From Calliopum simillimum (taxonomy: Eukaryota > Arthropoda > Insecta > Diptera > Lauxaniidae): a DNA stretch of 64,000 nucleotides. Every line of letters begins with the position of its first letter. Position 1 is the stretch's first letter. Location: contig OX638370.1 in the NCBI GenBank assembly GCA_951812925.1, positions 107,646,897-107,710,896 of the forward strand. Reading direction: 5' to 3'. Made by a program: the position numbers and the translations under genes. The notes under the pieces were generated by a model. It was not told where the DNA came from, searched no databases, and was given only the letters and a program-made list of their open reading frames with translations. Shown here piece by piece: positions 1-11,039 of the stretch.

Positions 1-245
1 ATGTAAACAATTTGATAAAGCAAAAAAACAAAACAAAAGGTATGTTCTGTTTTACTAAATACAAGTAACTAAAATTTAATTAATATCCAATGAATACATT
101 CTTATCTACTTACTATTATCAATATTTTGATTTTATTCGTCACTAATAGGCCACTTGAATCTTTTTATCTTTTTTTTTATCATTCATTTTTGCATCAATT
201 ACACGTGTCTACAGCAAAAATGTTTCAACAACTTTCTCGTTAACA

Positions 246-1659
246 CAGTGCGACACATGAAAAATTAACTAAAATCCGTTATAAGGCGTCGAAAGTACTC
301 GCCAAAACAAGTAATTCTGCCAGAGCGTTTTGCAAAGTTGGCTCATATAAGGATTTTATGGTAATTTTTGCGATTTTAGGGCACTAGATGAAGTTTTTTC
401 GGTTAAGTTTGTTCGGCATTTTTCTTCTTCTATTCAATAGCTACAACATTTTTGAAGTCATCAAAACAATATTTTCGGCTCGTTACCGAGATATAGCTAT
501 ATGAAAAAATCGAAAAATCGCTCAAAATCCAATAATTATAATTATCCAGCTGAAAATGGCAACTTTTTGCCTCAAATTGGATTTTGAGCGATTTTTCGAT
601 TTTTTCATATGGCTATATCTCGGCAACGAGCCGAAAATATTCTTTTGGTGACTTCAGCAATGTTGTAGCTATTGAATAGAAGAAAAACTAGTAAGGGTGG
701 TATTTCAAGCATATTATTAGGAGAGTATAAGAACAAATTGCTTATATGGGAAGTGCCACGCCCTCGCCTCCAAGTTTACTTTGATTTTGCGTAGAGCTTG
801 CATTTACTGTTGTGAGTGTTTGAGTAAAATTCGGTTAGGTTTTCTTAAAAAAAATCTTTCAGTATAGCATTTTGAAACTTTTGCTTATATAGGAGGTGCC
901 ACGCCCTTTAGTCCGAGTTTGCCTAGATCTTGCGTATGGCTTGCATTTATAAATCCGAGTGTTTGAGTGTAATTTGGTTGGGTTATCTCCAAAAACGCTT
1001 TCCGTATAACATTTTGAAAGTTTTGTTTATATGGGAGGTGCCACGCCCTCTAGTCCGAATTCGCCTAGTTTTTGCTCAGAGCTAATACTTACTTTCCCTA
1101 GTATTTATGTGTAATTTGCTTTTGTTATTGCAAATAATGCTCTTATTATTGCTTTTTGAATATATTTTTTGTATGGGCGGTAGGCGTGTCCGTTGACCGA
1201 TTTCGCTCATTTTCAATCCCCCGAGCTAACTTTTACGATGAAGGCAGAATACTAAATTTCATTGAATTATGTTGCTCAGTTTTCCCAAAAAATGTATTTC
1301 CACACACACCCAGCCAGCCAGCCAGCCAGCCAGCCAGACAGACGGACATGGCTATATCGACTCAGGAGGTGACGCTGATGAAGAATATATATACTTTTCC
1401 AAGCCTGCCACGCCTCCTTCTCTGCGTTACAAACGGAAGGACAAAGTGAATATACCCTGGGTGTAGGGTATAAAAATGCCGAACAAACTTAACCGAAAAA
1501 AATTCATCTAGTGCCCTAAAATCGCTAAAATGACCATAAAATCCTTATATGAGCAAACTTTGCAAAACGCTCTGGGAGAATTACTTGTTTCGGCGAGTAC
1601 TTTCGACGCCTTATATCGGATTTTAGTTCACCCTCAATGACTTGAAAAATGTTGCACTG
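246..1659. mobile_element. Long palindromic TIR element, split by a mini-me copy
   Basis: The left arm (246-534) and right arm (574-685 plus 1476-1659) are inverted copies; the ends read CAGTGCGACA and TGTTGCACTG. Both arms share the segments around AAGGCGTCGAAAGTACTCG and CGATTTTTTCATAT. The arms were contiguous before a mini-me element inserted at about 686. Without it the element is about 620 bp, almost all stem with a 40-bp loop. No coding capacity is visible and no clear TSD is seen. The CAGTG start is compatible with hAT-type non-autonomous elements, but that assignment is weak. Confidence 0.75.
686..1475 (+). mobile_element. mini-me-like element, copy 1
   Basis: The 5' end reads ACTAGTAAGGGTG. 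Three tandem units of about 140 bp follow, starting near 741, 883 and 1025, each with TTATATGGGAGGTGCCACGC or a variant. Then come a CAGC run (1311-1336), a GACAGACGGACATGG core, a TA run (1384-1393) and the 3' end CCCTGGGTGTAGGGTATAAA. A conserved core next to GTCY-type and TA microsatellites is the known hallmark of dipteran mini-me elements. It encodes nothing recognisable; open frames here are incidental. Confidence 0.8.
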
Positions 1660-2037
1660 TTTCAGTAAAGGTAAGATTTTTTTTTTTTTGACTTAATTAT
1701 GTTCCAAAAAGTAAAAAAAAAAAAATTAAGGAAAAATTTATAATAAAATTCATAAAAAATTTTTTTTTTTTAATTTTAATTTTTTGAAGTTTACTAAAAC
1801 TTTTATAACTTTTTTCGGCGCAAAATCATATGTTTCACATGTATTTTGCATTATTACCTAAATACATGATTTTAATAACTACCCCAGAAAAATTTGAAAC
1901 TTTGTTTTTCATCAATAAAAAAATACGTAATGAATTTTTTTTAAATATCGTTTTCTTATTTATTAATGAGAAGTATAACAAACATAAAAAATTTTACATT
2001 ATTAACAAATATATATTTTATATAAAAATATTTTACT
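1660..2037. other. AT-rich spacer
   Basis: Dense A and T homopolymers (for example 1679-1690, 1717-1728 and 1760-1771). Open frames here are low-complexity and I see no gene. Confidence 0.6.
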
Positions 2038-2960
2038 TTTTCCTTAAGACCCTTCATTAAGTTTTGTACAGTTGTTTCGTCGACAGTACCGTACGACCTT
2101 CGCCACTTATTTTTTAAATCTTTTAAATTTTTTGCAGTGCTTATACTTTTCTGGAGATCTGATTTCATTAGAGCCCCATATCACTTAATAGGTCGAAGTT
2201 CTGGACAGTTAGGTGGATTCACATTTTTGGGTACAAAATTTACATTATTGTTATTGTACCATTTTATGGTGGCTCTAGAGTAGTGAGAGGTTGCTAAGTC
2301 AGGCCAGAACATTACAGTACCTCCGTGCTCACGAATAAATGGCAAAAGACGTTTTTTGAAGGCATTCGTCAATATAAATTTTCGAGTGAATTGTGCCCTG
2401 TGTTACAAAAAAACTGCTTCTCAGACCGCAGGTGCATATGGCCTTCCAAACCATATACTGCTTGGGAAATTTTGTTATTTTCTTCTCTTTAAATTGGCTC
2501 TGTATTTGCCTCTTCTCTCAACAGGTATAAAATTCGAGTCTTGGTAGCTGCTTAAAATCTGCCTTAACGTATGTTTCGTCGTCCATTATGCAGCAGTCAA
2601 ATTTAGTCAGGTAACCGACACAAAACTTTCGAGCTCGCTTTTGAGCCTCTAACTGCTTTTCATCGGAACGGTCTGGTACTTTTTGAACTCTGTAGGTCTT
2701 AAGCTTAGGTTTTTTCTTTAGTCTGTTTATAGAAAATTTTGAGGTTCCTGCTCTGGCAGCCATATCTCGTTTTGAAGTGTTAGGATTCTGCTTAAAACTG
2801 TGGGTCTATACTGGCTTTTCTTCCTGAACCCTTTTTCCGCGTAATAAGTTGACCCTTTCTATAATTCGAAATAACCCTTTGGACAGTGATTTAGCTATGG
2901 CTGAATATTTTAATTCTGGTTTTTGCAGGTAAGTGTACAAAATGAGTTTGCGCTTTTTTT
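2038..2960 (-). pseudogene. Tc1/mariner-like transposase (DD37E-type) remnant
   Basis: Read on the minus strand, this is a nearly full-length cut-and-paste transposase of the IS630/Tc1/mariner superfamily, which excises and inserts elements at TA sites. In order: a helix-turn-helix region (about 2960-2790), a linker starting at 2763, the first catalytic Asp in MDDETYVKADFKQL (near 2580), VWKAICTCGL (near 2450), the second Asp in FWPDLATSHYS (near 2310), and NPPNCPELRPI (near 2200). Asp-to-third-residue spacing is 37. It is broken: stops at about 2814 and 2518, a frameshift in an A run near 2358, the catalytic Glu position read as Lys, and a stop just after it. The C-terminal tail (2168-2038) remains readable. 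Terminal repeats were not located. Confidence 0.85.
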
Positions 2961-2964
2961 CCTA

Positions 2965-4315
2965 ATTGCTTTATCGTTTGAAGTTCGTTTACCAAGTGTT
3001 ATATAGCACTCATATTTCGACCTACACTATCATCAGATAAATCATATTCTTAAGGAATAAAAGTATCAAATTTCTCTGGGGCAGTCCTTACGTCACGAGT
3101 ACGTTCACAGATGCGTCGATTTGACCACAGATTTCAACCCTTTCCACATTTTTACCCCAAAAAATTTTTCGGGTAAAAACTTGCAACTGAATTAATATCT
3201 CATTTTCACTTTCATTTCCAAATTTTTTTGCTAAACGAACGCTTTTCGGGTAAAAATCTGCAAAACTTGTTTTCTGGGTAAAATCTTTTTGGTAAACGAA
3301 TACTCTTCTTTGGAAATTCTGAAAAAAGCCAAACTTAAATGTGCATCTCGAAAAACACCTTTTTTTGTTGTTATAAATTTCAATATTATTTAGGACTACC
3401 GTTGGGCTACATGGAAAACTTGCAAAAATTTAAAGGCTGCTTTTTTGTCAAAGATCTGAAATGAGTAAGAAAAGGATATTATTAAAAACTACAGCACATT
3501 CAACTTTCTTCAATACTTAACAAAACAAATATCGAGTCGAATGTGATCGATAATTACACAGATCATTATTATGATTCTTACAAGATCCTTCCTTTTTGCC
3601 AACGAATATATCGAAAACTGTTTGCACTCGATTAAGCAAATTTTAAAAAGTCATTAAATGGGCCGTCTCAGATATACACAGAAAAAATCTAAATACATTT
3701 AGAAACTATTTTGGTCTGAACAGACAATACTGACATAGGAAGATTAAAAGGCATGTTAAGTATTTCTGGATGGGCTGAGTTTTATGCTTTTAGTTTTCCA
3801 GAATTCATTTTTAGGTTGTAGGTGGCTGTAATTGTATCCAACTACTACTGCGATTAACTGCGGCATTTGTGGCTGGTGATTCTGATCTAGGGATATGGTA
3901 GTTCACAAATGTACAATATCCATCGCTATAATTGATCATTTGTGGATTTGAGGAGATTTTGTTGTAGTTTTCTACCTGATAGAATAGGGTTGGTATCGTT
4001 AAGATGTCTGAGTGACCCTTGCTTGGTAACCATTAAAATTTATCCGACTGTGCTTGGCTGTAATATTTCATTATTAGCTACCAACAAAGAAAATAAGTAC
4101 ATTGATGGTTGGAGCTTACTGTTCAGTGTGTTTGAGTAAAACGTTAATAAAAACACAAATATTTCAATTTATTTAAAATAAAGATCGATTTTAATAAAAA
4201 TTTTGAAAGCCCTAAATACATTTTTAAGATTTTAAAGTAAATTTATCAAAAAAACCCATTTTTAAAAGTTTTTCTTTTTTTTTTTTTAATTTTTAAAATA
4301 GAATGGGCAAAAGTT
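2965..4315. other. Spacer without a recognised gene
   Basis: Both strands carry only short, unsupported open frames. A poly-T run lies at 4268-4285. Nothing matches a family I know. Confidence 0.5.
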
Positions 4316-4317
4316 TT

Positions 4318-4496
4318 GTTGTAATTTGAATTGGCTGACATTTTGTTAGAAATTAATAAAACTGAGCATTGTTTTCACAAAAAATTTACGCAATAGCGTT
4401 GACTTGATAAAATTAAGCAGGTAAAATGATATCGGTTAAATAGCCGTTTTCATGGCACATAATGTTTATGATATTAATTTTGCCTCGCTATGGAGT
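4318..4496 (+). repeat. Diverged relative of the 11.3-kb MITE interior
   Basis: Shares ordered blocks with 11355-11515: ACATTTTGTTAGAAATTAAT, a TTTTCAC segment, ATAGCGT, GGCACATAA and a closing TTTGCCTCG/TTTACCTCG. The terminal inverted repeats of the 11.3-kb copy are not preserved here, so this is an older or partial copy. Confidence 0.5.
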
Positions 4497-4499
4497 TAT

Positions 4500-5424
4500 T
4501 ACACTTTCAAAAACTCTCATTCATATAACTTAAAATATAATTTTTCAGAAAAAAAAATATAGAAAAAAAGTTGTTTTTAAAATGTTTTCAACTTTTTTTT
4601 TTTCATATTTTGAAATGAAAAAAAATGTTGATGATCTCTTAAGCTTCAAAATACTTTCTCATAGAAAACGTATGAAGCCCTTAATACATTTGATGCAAGC
4701 TGTAAGTACTGCAGAGGGCAAACACGTTCGTAATTTCACTACCATTTTTGTTGAGTGAGGTCATCTTTTTTTGCAAATTTTGATCAATAAGCACATGAAG
4801 CATCTTCTCCATAAAAAATGTTGCAAAACTTTTTGCTTTTTACAATGAAATTGACAATACAGTACTGAACTGTATACAAAATTTTCAAAATAAATTAGTT
4901 GCTATAAAAGCAGCAAACTCATCTTCTATGACATATCCATTGAACTTGTATCCAATATCAGTTTTGTGCATACAGTGATATTTTTTCTTTAATATACCTT
5001 TTATTTGGAAAAACTTTGAGTTTGAATATTTCCTTCCTTAATAAGCAACAGAGCTATCAAATCCATATAAGTAAAAGCAGCAGAGTATCAAGTGACACTC
5101 AACAAAATTCATCATTCCGACGGTGCAAAGTGTATGACAAGAATATCAAATATTCTACCTATGCAATTTCTTAGAAATAATCAAGTTATGAAATAAGTTA
5201 ATAAAGGTGTTCTCTGTGCGTGCGTAAATTTTAATAAAATTTTTGAGTCCATGAACTTACTTATTGCTTTTTAAAGAAAAATCATAATTTATGACAAACA
5301 GTATGACAATAGAGTGCCACAGGGACAGTTTATATGAATATCAATTGCACTGTTCGATAAAATTCAACTTTTGGATGCACAACCGAAAAAAACCAATATA
5401 TTCTAAAAAAATGGCTAAAAATAA
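4500..5424. other. Spacer without a recognised gene
   Basis: AT-rich sequence with short open frames only. I see no motif or repeat that I can assign. Confidence 0.45.
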
Positions 5425-5710
5425 GTATAATGTCTTCCCAATTTTCTGCATCAGTTGTAATTTTTTTTAAATCGGTCTTTGAAGTTTTTTATGTACGTGT
5501 TGAGACGACTTTCAAAACTTTCCGATCATTACATCTGAGGTATATCACGTATTCTGAAAATTTATGCAAGATATTAAGAGAAACATTTTTGTGTAAGAGC
5601 CTAAATCTTTATATCACCCACAAATGGGTAATTTTTAACCTTTCCTTTATAAAAAGTAAACCTAAAACAGGGGAATAATAGATCAATATGTAACACAGAA
5701 ATATTTGCTA
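5425..5710 (-). repeat. Dispersed repeat B, copy 1
   Basis: The reverse complement aligns in order with 7150-7380 and 12100-12370: AAAATGACCCATTTGTRGGG-type, then TTTCTCTTAATAT, then GTGATATA..CAGATGTAA.GATC, then CTCAACACRT and ACTTCAARGACCG. The open frame 5430-5678 crosses this block on the other strand and is not supported as a gene. Confidence 0.6.
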
Positions 5711-5810
5711 TAAAATTTTGCTAATAGTTGCCAAACACTAAAATGTCGAAAATTCACCGCGAAGGCCAAAAAATCGTCAATATCAATAAAAAACTCACGC
5801 ATTTCATGTT

Positions 5811-6545
5811 TCTTTCGCGAAGTGTTCCGAACCCAAAACATTTGATTACTGTATCAATAATAAGTTATTACTGCGTAAACAAGAAATTAAGGACCTTGGA
5901 GTAATTTTTGATTCAAGCTTCACATTTAAATCTCATTATGATTATGCTGTTTCGAAATCTTATGCTATATTAGGCTTTATCAAAAGAAATTCTTTAAATT
6001 TTAAAGACCCCATGACGGTGAAAGCTCTGTATATTTCCTTGGTAAGAAGCATTATGGAGTATTGCTCAATTATTTGGGATCCCTTCTATACTGATAGCTC
6101 AGATAGAATTGAAAAAATTCAAAGAAATTTTACTAGGTTTGCATTGTATAAACTGCAGTGGCCAGATGGAGTTCCTTGCTATGATTCAAGGCGAAAACTC
6201 TTGGGGCTACAGTCTTTAAAAGACCGTCGTGTGTCTTCTTCTTTAACTTTTGTTTATAATATTTTGTCTGGTAAAATTAATTGTAAGGAGATTTCCGATT
6301 AATTTGTGCTATACGTACCTAATAGAAATTTAAGACATAATCGTATGTTTGAAGATCAAGTCCATAGGACAAATTATGCTCTTAATGAACCGATTGCTAA
6401 GTGAATTCGTATTTGTAATAATTATTCCCAATTGTTAAATTTTAATTTAAGTTTAAACTTATTTAAGCTTAATTTATTTGTTTTATTAAATTAAATTAAG
6501 ATTATAGTCTGTAAGATTTATTCTGCAGACCGAAATTAATAAAAA
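5811..6545 (+). pseudogene. Jockey-like non-LTR retrotransposon, RT C-terminal remnant
   Basis: One frame is open from about 5811 to 6302. It reads KTFDYCINNKL, then EIKDLGVIFDSSFTFKSHYD, then ALYISLVRSIMEYCSIIW, then DRIEKIQRNFTRFALYKL, the conserved C-terminal part of Jockey-clade reverse transcriptase, which copies element RNA into genomic nicks. After a stop at 6301 the same frame goes on with NRNLRHNRMFEDQVHRTNYA. The catalytic palm (FADD-type) is missing, so the copy is 5' truncated as expected for these elements. It ends in an A-rich tract (6537-6565) that looks like the old 3' tail. No target duplication was found. Confidence 0.85.
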
Positions 6546-6599
6546 AAATAAAATAAATAAAACTAAAATTTTTTACTTATTATTCTAAAGTTTTAAGCA

Positions 6600-7460
6600 T
6601 TTCTTTACCTCGGTGACCCCTAATAAAATTGTTTGTAAAATATTTTGCGTAATATTTTAACCCATTATAGCCCGTTTTCTGGGAAAAGGGGTCAAACAGA
6701 CCCACTAATACAGTATATAGTGGGTTAATGTGTTTCAAAAACTGTTTCTTAGTTTTCAGTCTTACAGTGGGGTGAAATTTCGGAAACACGTTTCTTGTGC
6801 GTATTTGATCTAAAAAAAAAAACAATATATTTCTAAGTTTAAGTATCAGAAATTATTTTATTTTATATTTTGACTTCAGGTGACTATTTTTGAGATCTTA
6901 TTCAAATAAAAACCACATCAAGTTGAGGTTTTTCATAAAATGACTTGGCTTTTTTTCAATTACGATCTCAAAAATACTTTGATTGCATCAAACAACAATA
7001 CAAAATTTTCATCTTGAGTCAAGGTATAAAAAAAATTATAACTGAAACTTAACATTAGACATATATTGTCTTTTTAGCTAAAATAGGCAAAAGGAACGAA
7101 TTTTCAAAATTCCACTCCACTGTAAAACTTTGAAACCACGTTTTGGATAAAACATGTTGTGCCAAATTTTTGCACTTTTTAAAGAAATGGTCAAAAATGA
7201 CCCATTTGTAGGGAATGTAGAGGGTCAAAATTTTCTACAAAAATATTTCTCTTAATATCCATTATAAGTCTTCAGAGCACGTGATATAATTCAGATGTAA
7301 GGATCGTAAAATTTAGTGTGTAGACTCAACACATGTATAGAAAACTTCAAGGACCGTTTAAAAAAAAATTCTACTTGATCTAGAAAATCGGAAAGACACG
7401 TATAACATATTTTAAGCCATATTTTTCGAATATATTCGTTTTTTCAGTTGTGCAAAATCG
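6600..7460 (+). repeat. Dispersed repeat B, copy 2 with related flank
   Basis: The segment 7085-7460 matches copies 1 and 3. The segment 6600-6830 holds related phrases also found at 11830-11945: GGGTTAATGT, then TTACAGTGGGGTGAAATT. A phrase like AAATGGTCAAAAATGACCC recurs in altered form at about 6685-6705. The family is non-coding, and its boundaries are not resolved. Confidence 0.5.
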
Positions 7461-8920
7461 CATAGAACGGTGTTATAACTAAATAAAATTAATTTTACGT
7501 GTAATTGTATTTAATATAAGTATTTAGATATCTTAAAAACATAAAACAATACATAAAAATGGAAAACAAATTTTTAGTACTTTTAGTATAGTTCCCGATT
7601 TGAACCAAATTTATAATTTGAGTTGAGTTTTTTTATTTTCGCAGTTTCTGAAACATTTTTGTTTTATATTTGTGTTATTCTTGTTCTTCATTAACCACAA
7701 CAGTACTAGAAACAAAATAAACAAAAACAAAAACAAATGGAACAACATTCAACTGTTACACGTCATTTGTCGCTGTGGGGGACTATGTCTAACATTTAAC
7801 AGTCATTATTTATTTTTTTATATATTGTACATATATACATACATATATGTATTTTTTTTATAATTTTGTTATTGTTGTAGCTACTATTGTTGTTGTTGTT
7901 TTTGCTATTACTTTAATGACTTTATTACTTGGTCGGCAAAAAACATTTATTTCTATCTAAAGGGTGGGCCACCTGCTGCAAACATTTTAAAATTATCAGG
8001 AAAAACTAAAATTTGTCACTTAATTACAAAAAGAGAGCTTTCCGATTACTCATAGTAGATCACTTCATTTAAAAGTTTTCTTTAGTCCATCATGTCAATG
8101 CAATTTTGTCGCATATCATCTTATATGATATATGATAGCTATCCAATTTAAGTCAAAACAAAATTTGAATCTGCATTTTACATCTTCATGATTTTCATTT
8201 GATGAAGGGTTTTTACGCCATTGAAAATATCTTTAAAACAGCATTTTTATTAATTTGTTATATTTATATTATATTGTTATATTTGTTAAAACTATTAGCA
8301 ATTGCTGTCTTACAAATTTTTTTCGCACAAGGCGTTGAGGGTTATTCTAATAAAAATAAATAATATAATTTTCTTACTGACATCTTACGAGCCAACTAAC
8401 TAACTGGCATGCAAAACCAAATAATTACATCAGCATCAGCATAGTAAATATGCTGTTTACATGCAACGCCACTGTCAGCAAACAATAAATTGCTGCAGCA
8501 ATTTTCATATTTACTACATCTCTGTCAAAACAGCATCAAGTTTACTACTACTTACTAAAAAAAAAAACAAATAAATTTGTTTCCGTAAATAAGTTAAAAT
8601 TATGAAGATATTCATCATACGTAAAAGTGCTCGCATGTGAACGTTTTATCAGTGAATTAAATTTTAATTTGCCATAACCCGCTTATAAGTTTTATTTTCC
8701 AAATAGTTTTGCTGCTGTAATTGCTGTTTTTTTTTTTTTTTTTTGTGAGCTTTCAGCGTGTATGCTTTCAAAGTAAGAGCACAGTAGTCCATCACTTAAT
8801 AATAAGTAATCAAATGACAATTCATAAAATGCTCAGAATACAATATATATTTCAATTATCACTGGTCAACAAACAAAAATTTTAATTTACATACTCACAG
8901 AAAGTATGATTTAAGAACCT
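7461..8920. other. Spacer with simple-sequence tracts
   Basis: Contains a TTG-rich tract (about 7867-7902), TACATA repeats near 7830 and a poly-T run at 8728-8744. There are no conserved coding blocks on either strand. Confidence 0.5.
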
Positions 8921-8924
8921 TTGG

Positions 8925-9722
8925 CCTGGCCAAACATTAAATACCCTACACAGCAGTATTTTGAAAATTTTGCTAACATGGGAGATGCCACGCCCTCCGA
9001 ATTCACCCAGTTTTTTCTTAGAGCATGCATTCATAGTTCTTAGTATTTAAGTGAAATTTGGTTAGATCATCTGAAAAAATGTTTCCAGAAAAGCGTTTTG
9101 AAGCTTTTGCTTATATGGGAGGAGCCACGCCCTCTTGTCCGATTTTATCCAGTTTTTGCTTAAAGCTTGCATTTATAGTTTTAGTGTCTGAGTCAAATCT
9201 AGTTCGATTATCTCAAAAAACGCTTTCAGTACAGCGTTTTGAAGCTTTTGCTTATATGAGAAGTGCCACGCCCTCTCGTCCGAATTTGACCATTTTTTGT
9301 TCAGAGCTTGCGCTGGCAATTCGTAGTATTTATGTGTATTTTGTTTGCATTGTTGTGAAAAATACTCCAAAATTTGCATTTTGAATATAATTTTTGTATG
9401 GGCGGTAGGCGTGTCCGTTGACCGATTTCGCTCATTTTCAATCCCCCGTGCTAACTTTGACGACGGAGGCTGTGTACCAAATTTAATTGAATTATCTTGC
9501 TTAGTTTTCTCAAAAAATGTATTTCCACACACAGCCAGCCACCCAGCCAGCCACCCAGCCAGCCAGCCAGCTATCCAGCCAGACAGACGGACATGGCTAT
9601 ATCGACTCAAGAGGTGACGCTGATCAAGAAAATATGTACTTTTCCATATCTGCCACGCCTCCTTCTCTGCGTTACAAGCGGAAGGACAAAGTGAATATAC
9701 CCTGGGTGTAGGGTATAAAAAT
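8925..9722 (+). mobile_element. mini-me-like element, copy 2 (most complete)
   Basis: Starts near AACCTTTGGCCTGGCCAA and AAATACCCTACACAGC. It holds three tandem units of about 140 bp (8971, 9110, 9251), the GGGCGGTAGGCGTGTCCG block, a CAGC/CACC run at 9532-9590, the GACGGACATGGCTATATCGA core and the 3' GTGTAGGGTATAAA end. The TA run downstream of the core is interrupted (AATATGTAC), unlike copies 1, 3 and 5. This is the best reference copy in the window. Open frames through it are incidental. Confidence 0.8.
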
Positions 9723-9734
9723 GTTTGAAAATAA

Positions 9735-10058
9735 CAAGTTGGCAACCCTTTAAATATGTATTGAATTTTGTAAAAGTATTTTTTAAGTATTTTAAGACTA
9801 TTTCGTTTCCTAAAAGTTATGGTTTAAGAAAAATCTACAAAAAAAAATCAGGTGGCAACCCTGAAAGCTTGAAACCAAAAATTTAATTAATTCAAAAAAG
9901 TAAGATTTAAACAAAATTACCGAACGTAATCAGGTGGCAACCTTAAAAATTTAAGTCGGATTTTTATAAATTTTATGTAAAAAAAAAAATTTTTTCAAAT
10001 TAAAAAAAACCATTTGAGTAAAATAAAATTTAAAAACAGGTGGCAGCCCTGAAAAATA
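9735..10058 (+). repeat. Spaced GTGGCAACCCT motif series
   Basis: The motif CAGGTGGCAACCCTGAAA or a close variant occurs at about 9739, 9849, 9931 and 10039, always on the plus strand and 80-110 bp apart, in otherwise A/T homopolymer sequence. Spacer lengths vary, so this is either a decayed tandem array of about 100 bp or a clustered motif. Confidence 0.55.
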
Positions 10059-10059
10059 T

Positions 10060-10570
10060 ATTCAAAATCGGCGTCTGCACCGTTTTTCATTGAATCCCCT
10101 CTCTTTTATGAACGTCATTAGGTTTATGGACAGCTTCTGATCATAAATAAGAAAATAGATTGAAGAAGTATAATGAATTAGCCAATAAGTGATATTCTCC
10201 CGTAAGGGAATCATTCTCCAAGAGTAATATCACAATGAAAATAGTAAACATTTAAAAAAAGCTGAAACAGGTGCATAGGGATCCCAATTGTATATTGATG
10301 AATTTATCTTAAAATAAAAGGATTCGAGTTGTAATATAAAAAAGCTTACAGGAAAAAAATCACACACTCGTGTTCTTACCTTTGCTTTCAGTTCTCTGTT
10401 TGCTAAAAAAATGTCCAGTTAGAATAACAAAAACTTAGTGGGGATAGTCTAGAGTGAAGGCCATCTAAGACAAGCAGGAGAATGACTTTTTAACTCTTAG
10501 TGGTATAATTTCATAGTAAAATGTGTATTATTATTTTTTAATTTCAAGCTATTCAAAAAAAAACAAAAAA
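10060..10570. other. Spacer without a recognised gene
   Basis: The segment near 10470-10530 (GGAGAATGACTTT, then ATTTCATAGTAAA) resembles 37915-37975, suggesting another low-copy repeat. No coding signal. Confidence 0.4.
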
Positions 10571-10574
10571 AAAC

Positions 10575-10945
10575 ACCCTGCAGGACCACGGACTATTCCA
10601 AAGCTATGATAGTTTGTAAAATACTCAATATGGTACTTTCATATATAAAGTTATATTCATATTTTGTATTGTTTGTCATTGGACATAACCAATTGCCGCT
10701 TTATGCACTCCATTGAGACCAGAAAAAGGTCAATTGTCTCCTTTTGTATTACACTCGGACCAGAAAAAGAACACTAATTTTTTTCTTTTTTTTTTATAAA
10801 TTTCAAAGAATTTAATTTAATAAACAAATTTTACACAAAACACGTTAACATGTTTCATAGATGAATGTGCTGAAGACTTTGGTTATATATTTCTGAGCAT
10901 TGCGTTCCGGGTTCAAATCTCGGTGTGGATGAATTTTTTTTTTTT
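10575..10945 (+). repeat. SINE-like repeat with a tRNA-like B-box module
   Basis: The core phrase GACCAGAAAAAGGTCAATTG (about 10717) and CACTCGGACCAGAAA are repeated at 11568 and 11605. The right end has a B-box-like CCGGGTTCAAATCTC (10907-10921) followed by a T run (10935-10945), the order of a pol III promoter element and terminator. The cognate A box is weak and the left module seen in the next copy is absent. Confidence 0.5.
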
Positions 10946-11039
10946 ATTAATTTTTTTATTATTTTATACCTCGGGTATTTTGGTACACTTTTCATTTTCC
11001 GTCCCGAAGGCTCTTCAGAAAAACTGTGAATAATAAATA

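Noticed and set aside
420..690. Hairpin as a microRNA precursor
   Set aside because: The stem is over 110 bp and continues into the terminal repeats of a mobile element, far longer than animal pre-miRNAs.
9173..9745. 190-residue minus-strand frame
   Set aside because: It runs antisense through mini-me copy 2, with WLAGWLAG repeats from the CAGC tract; other copies do not keep it open.
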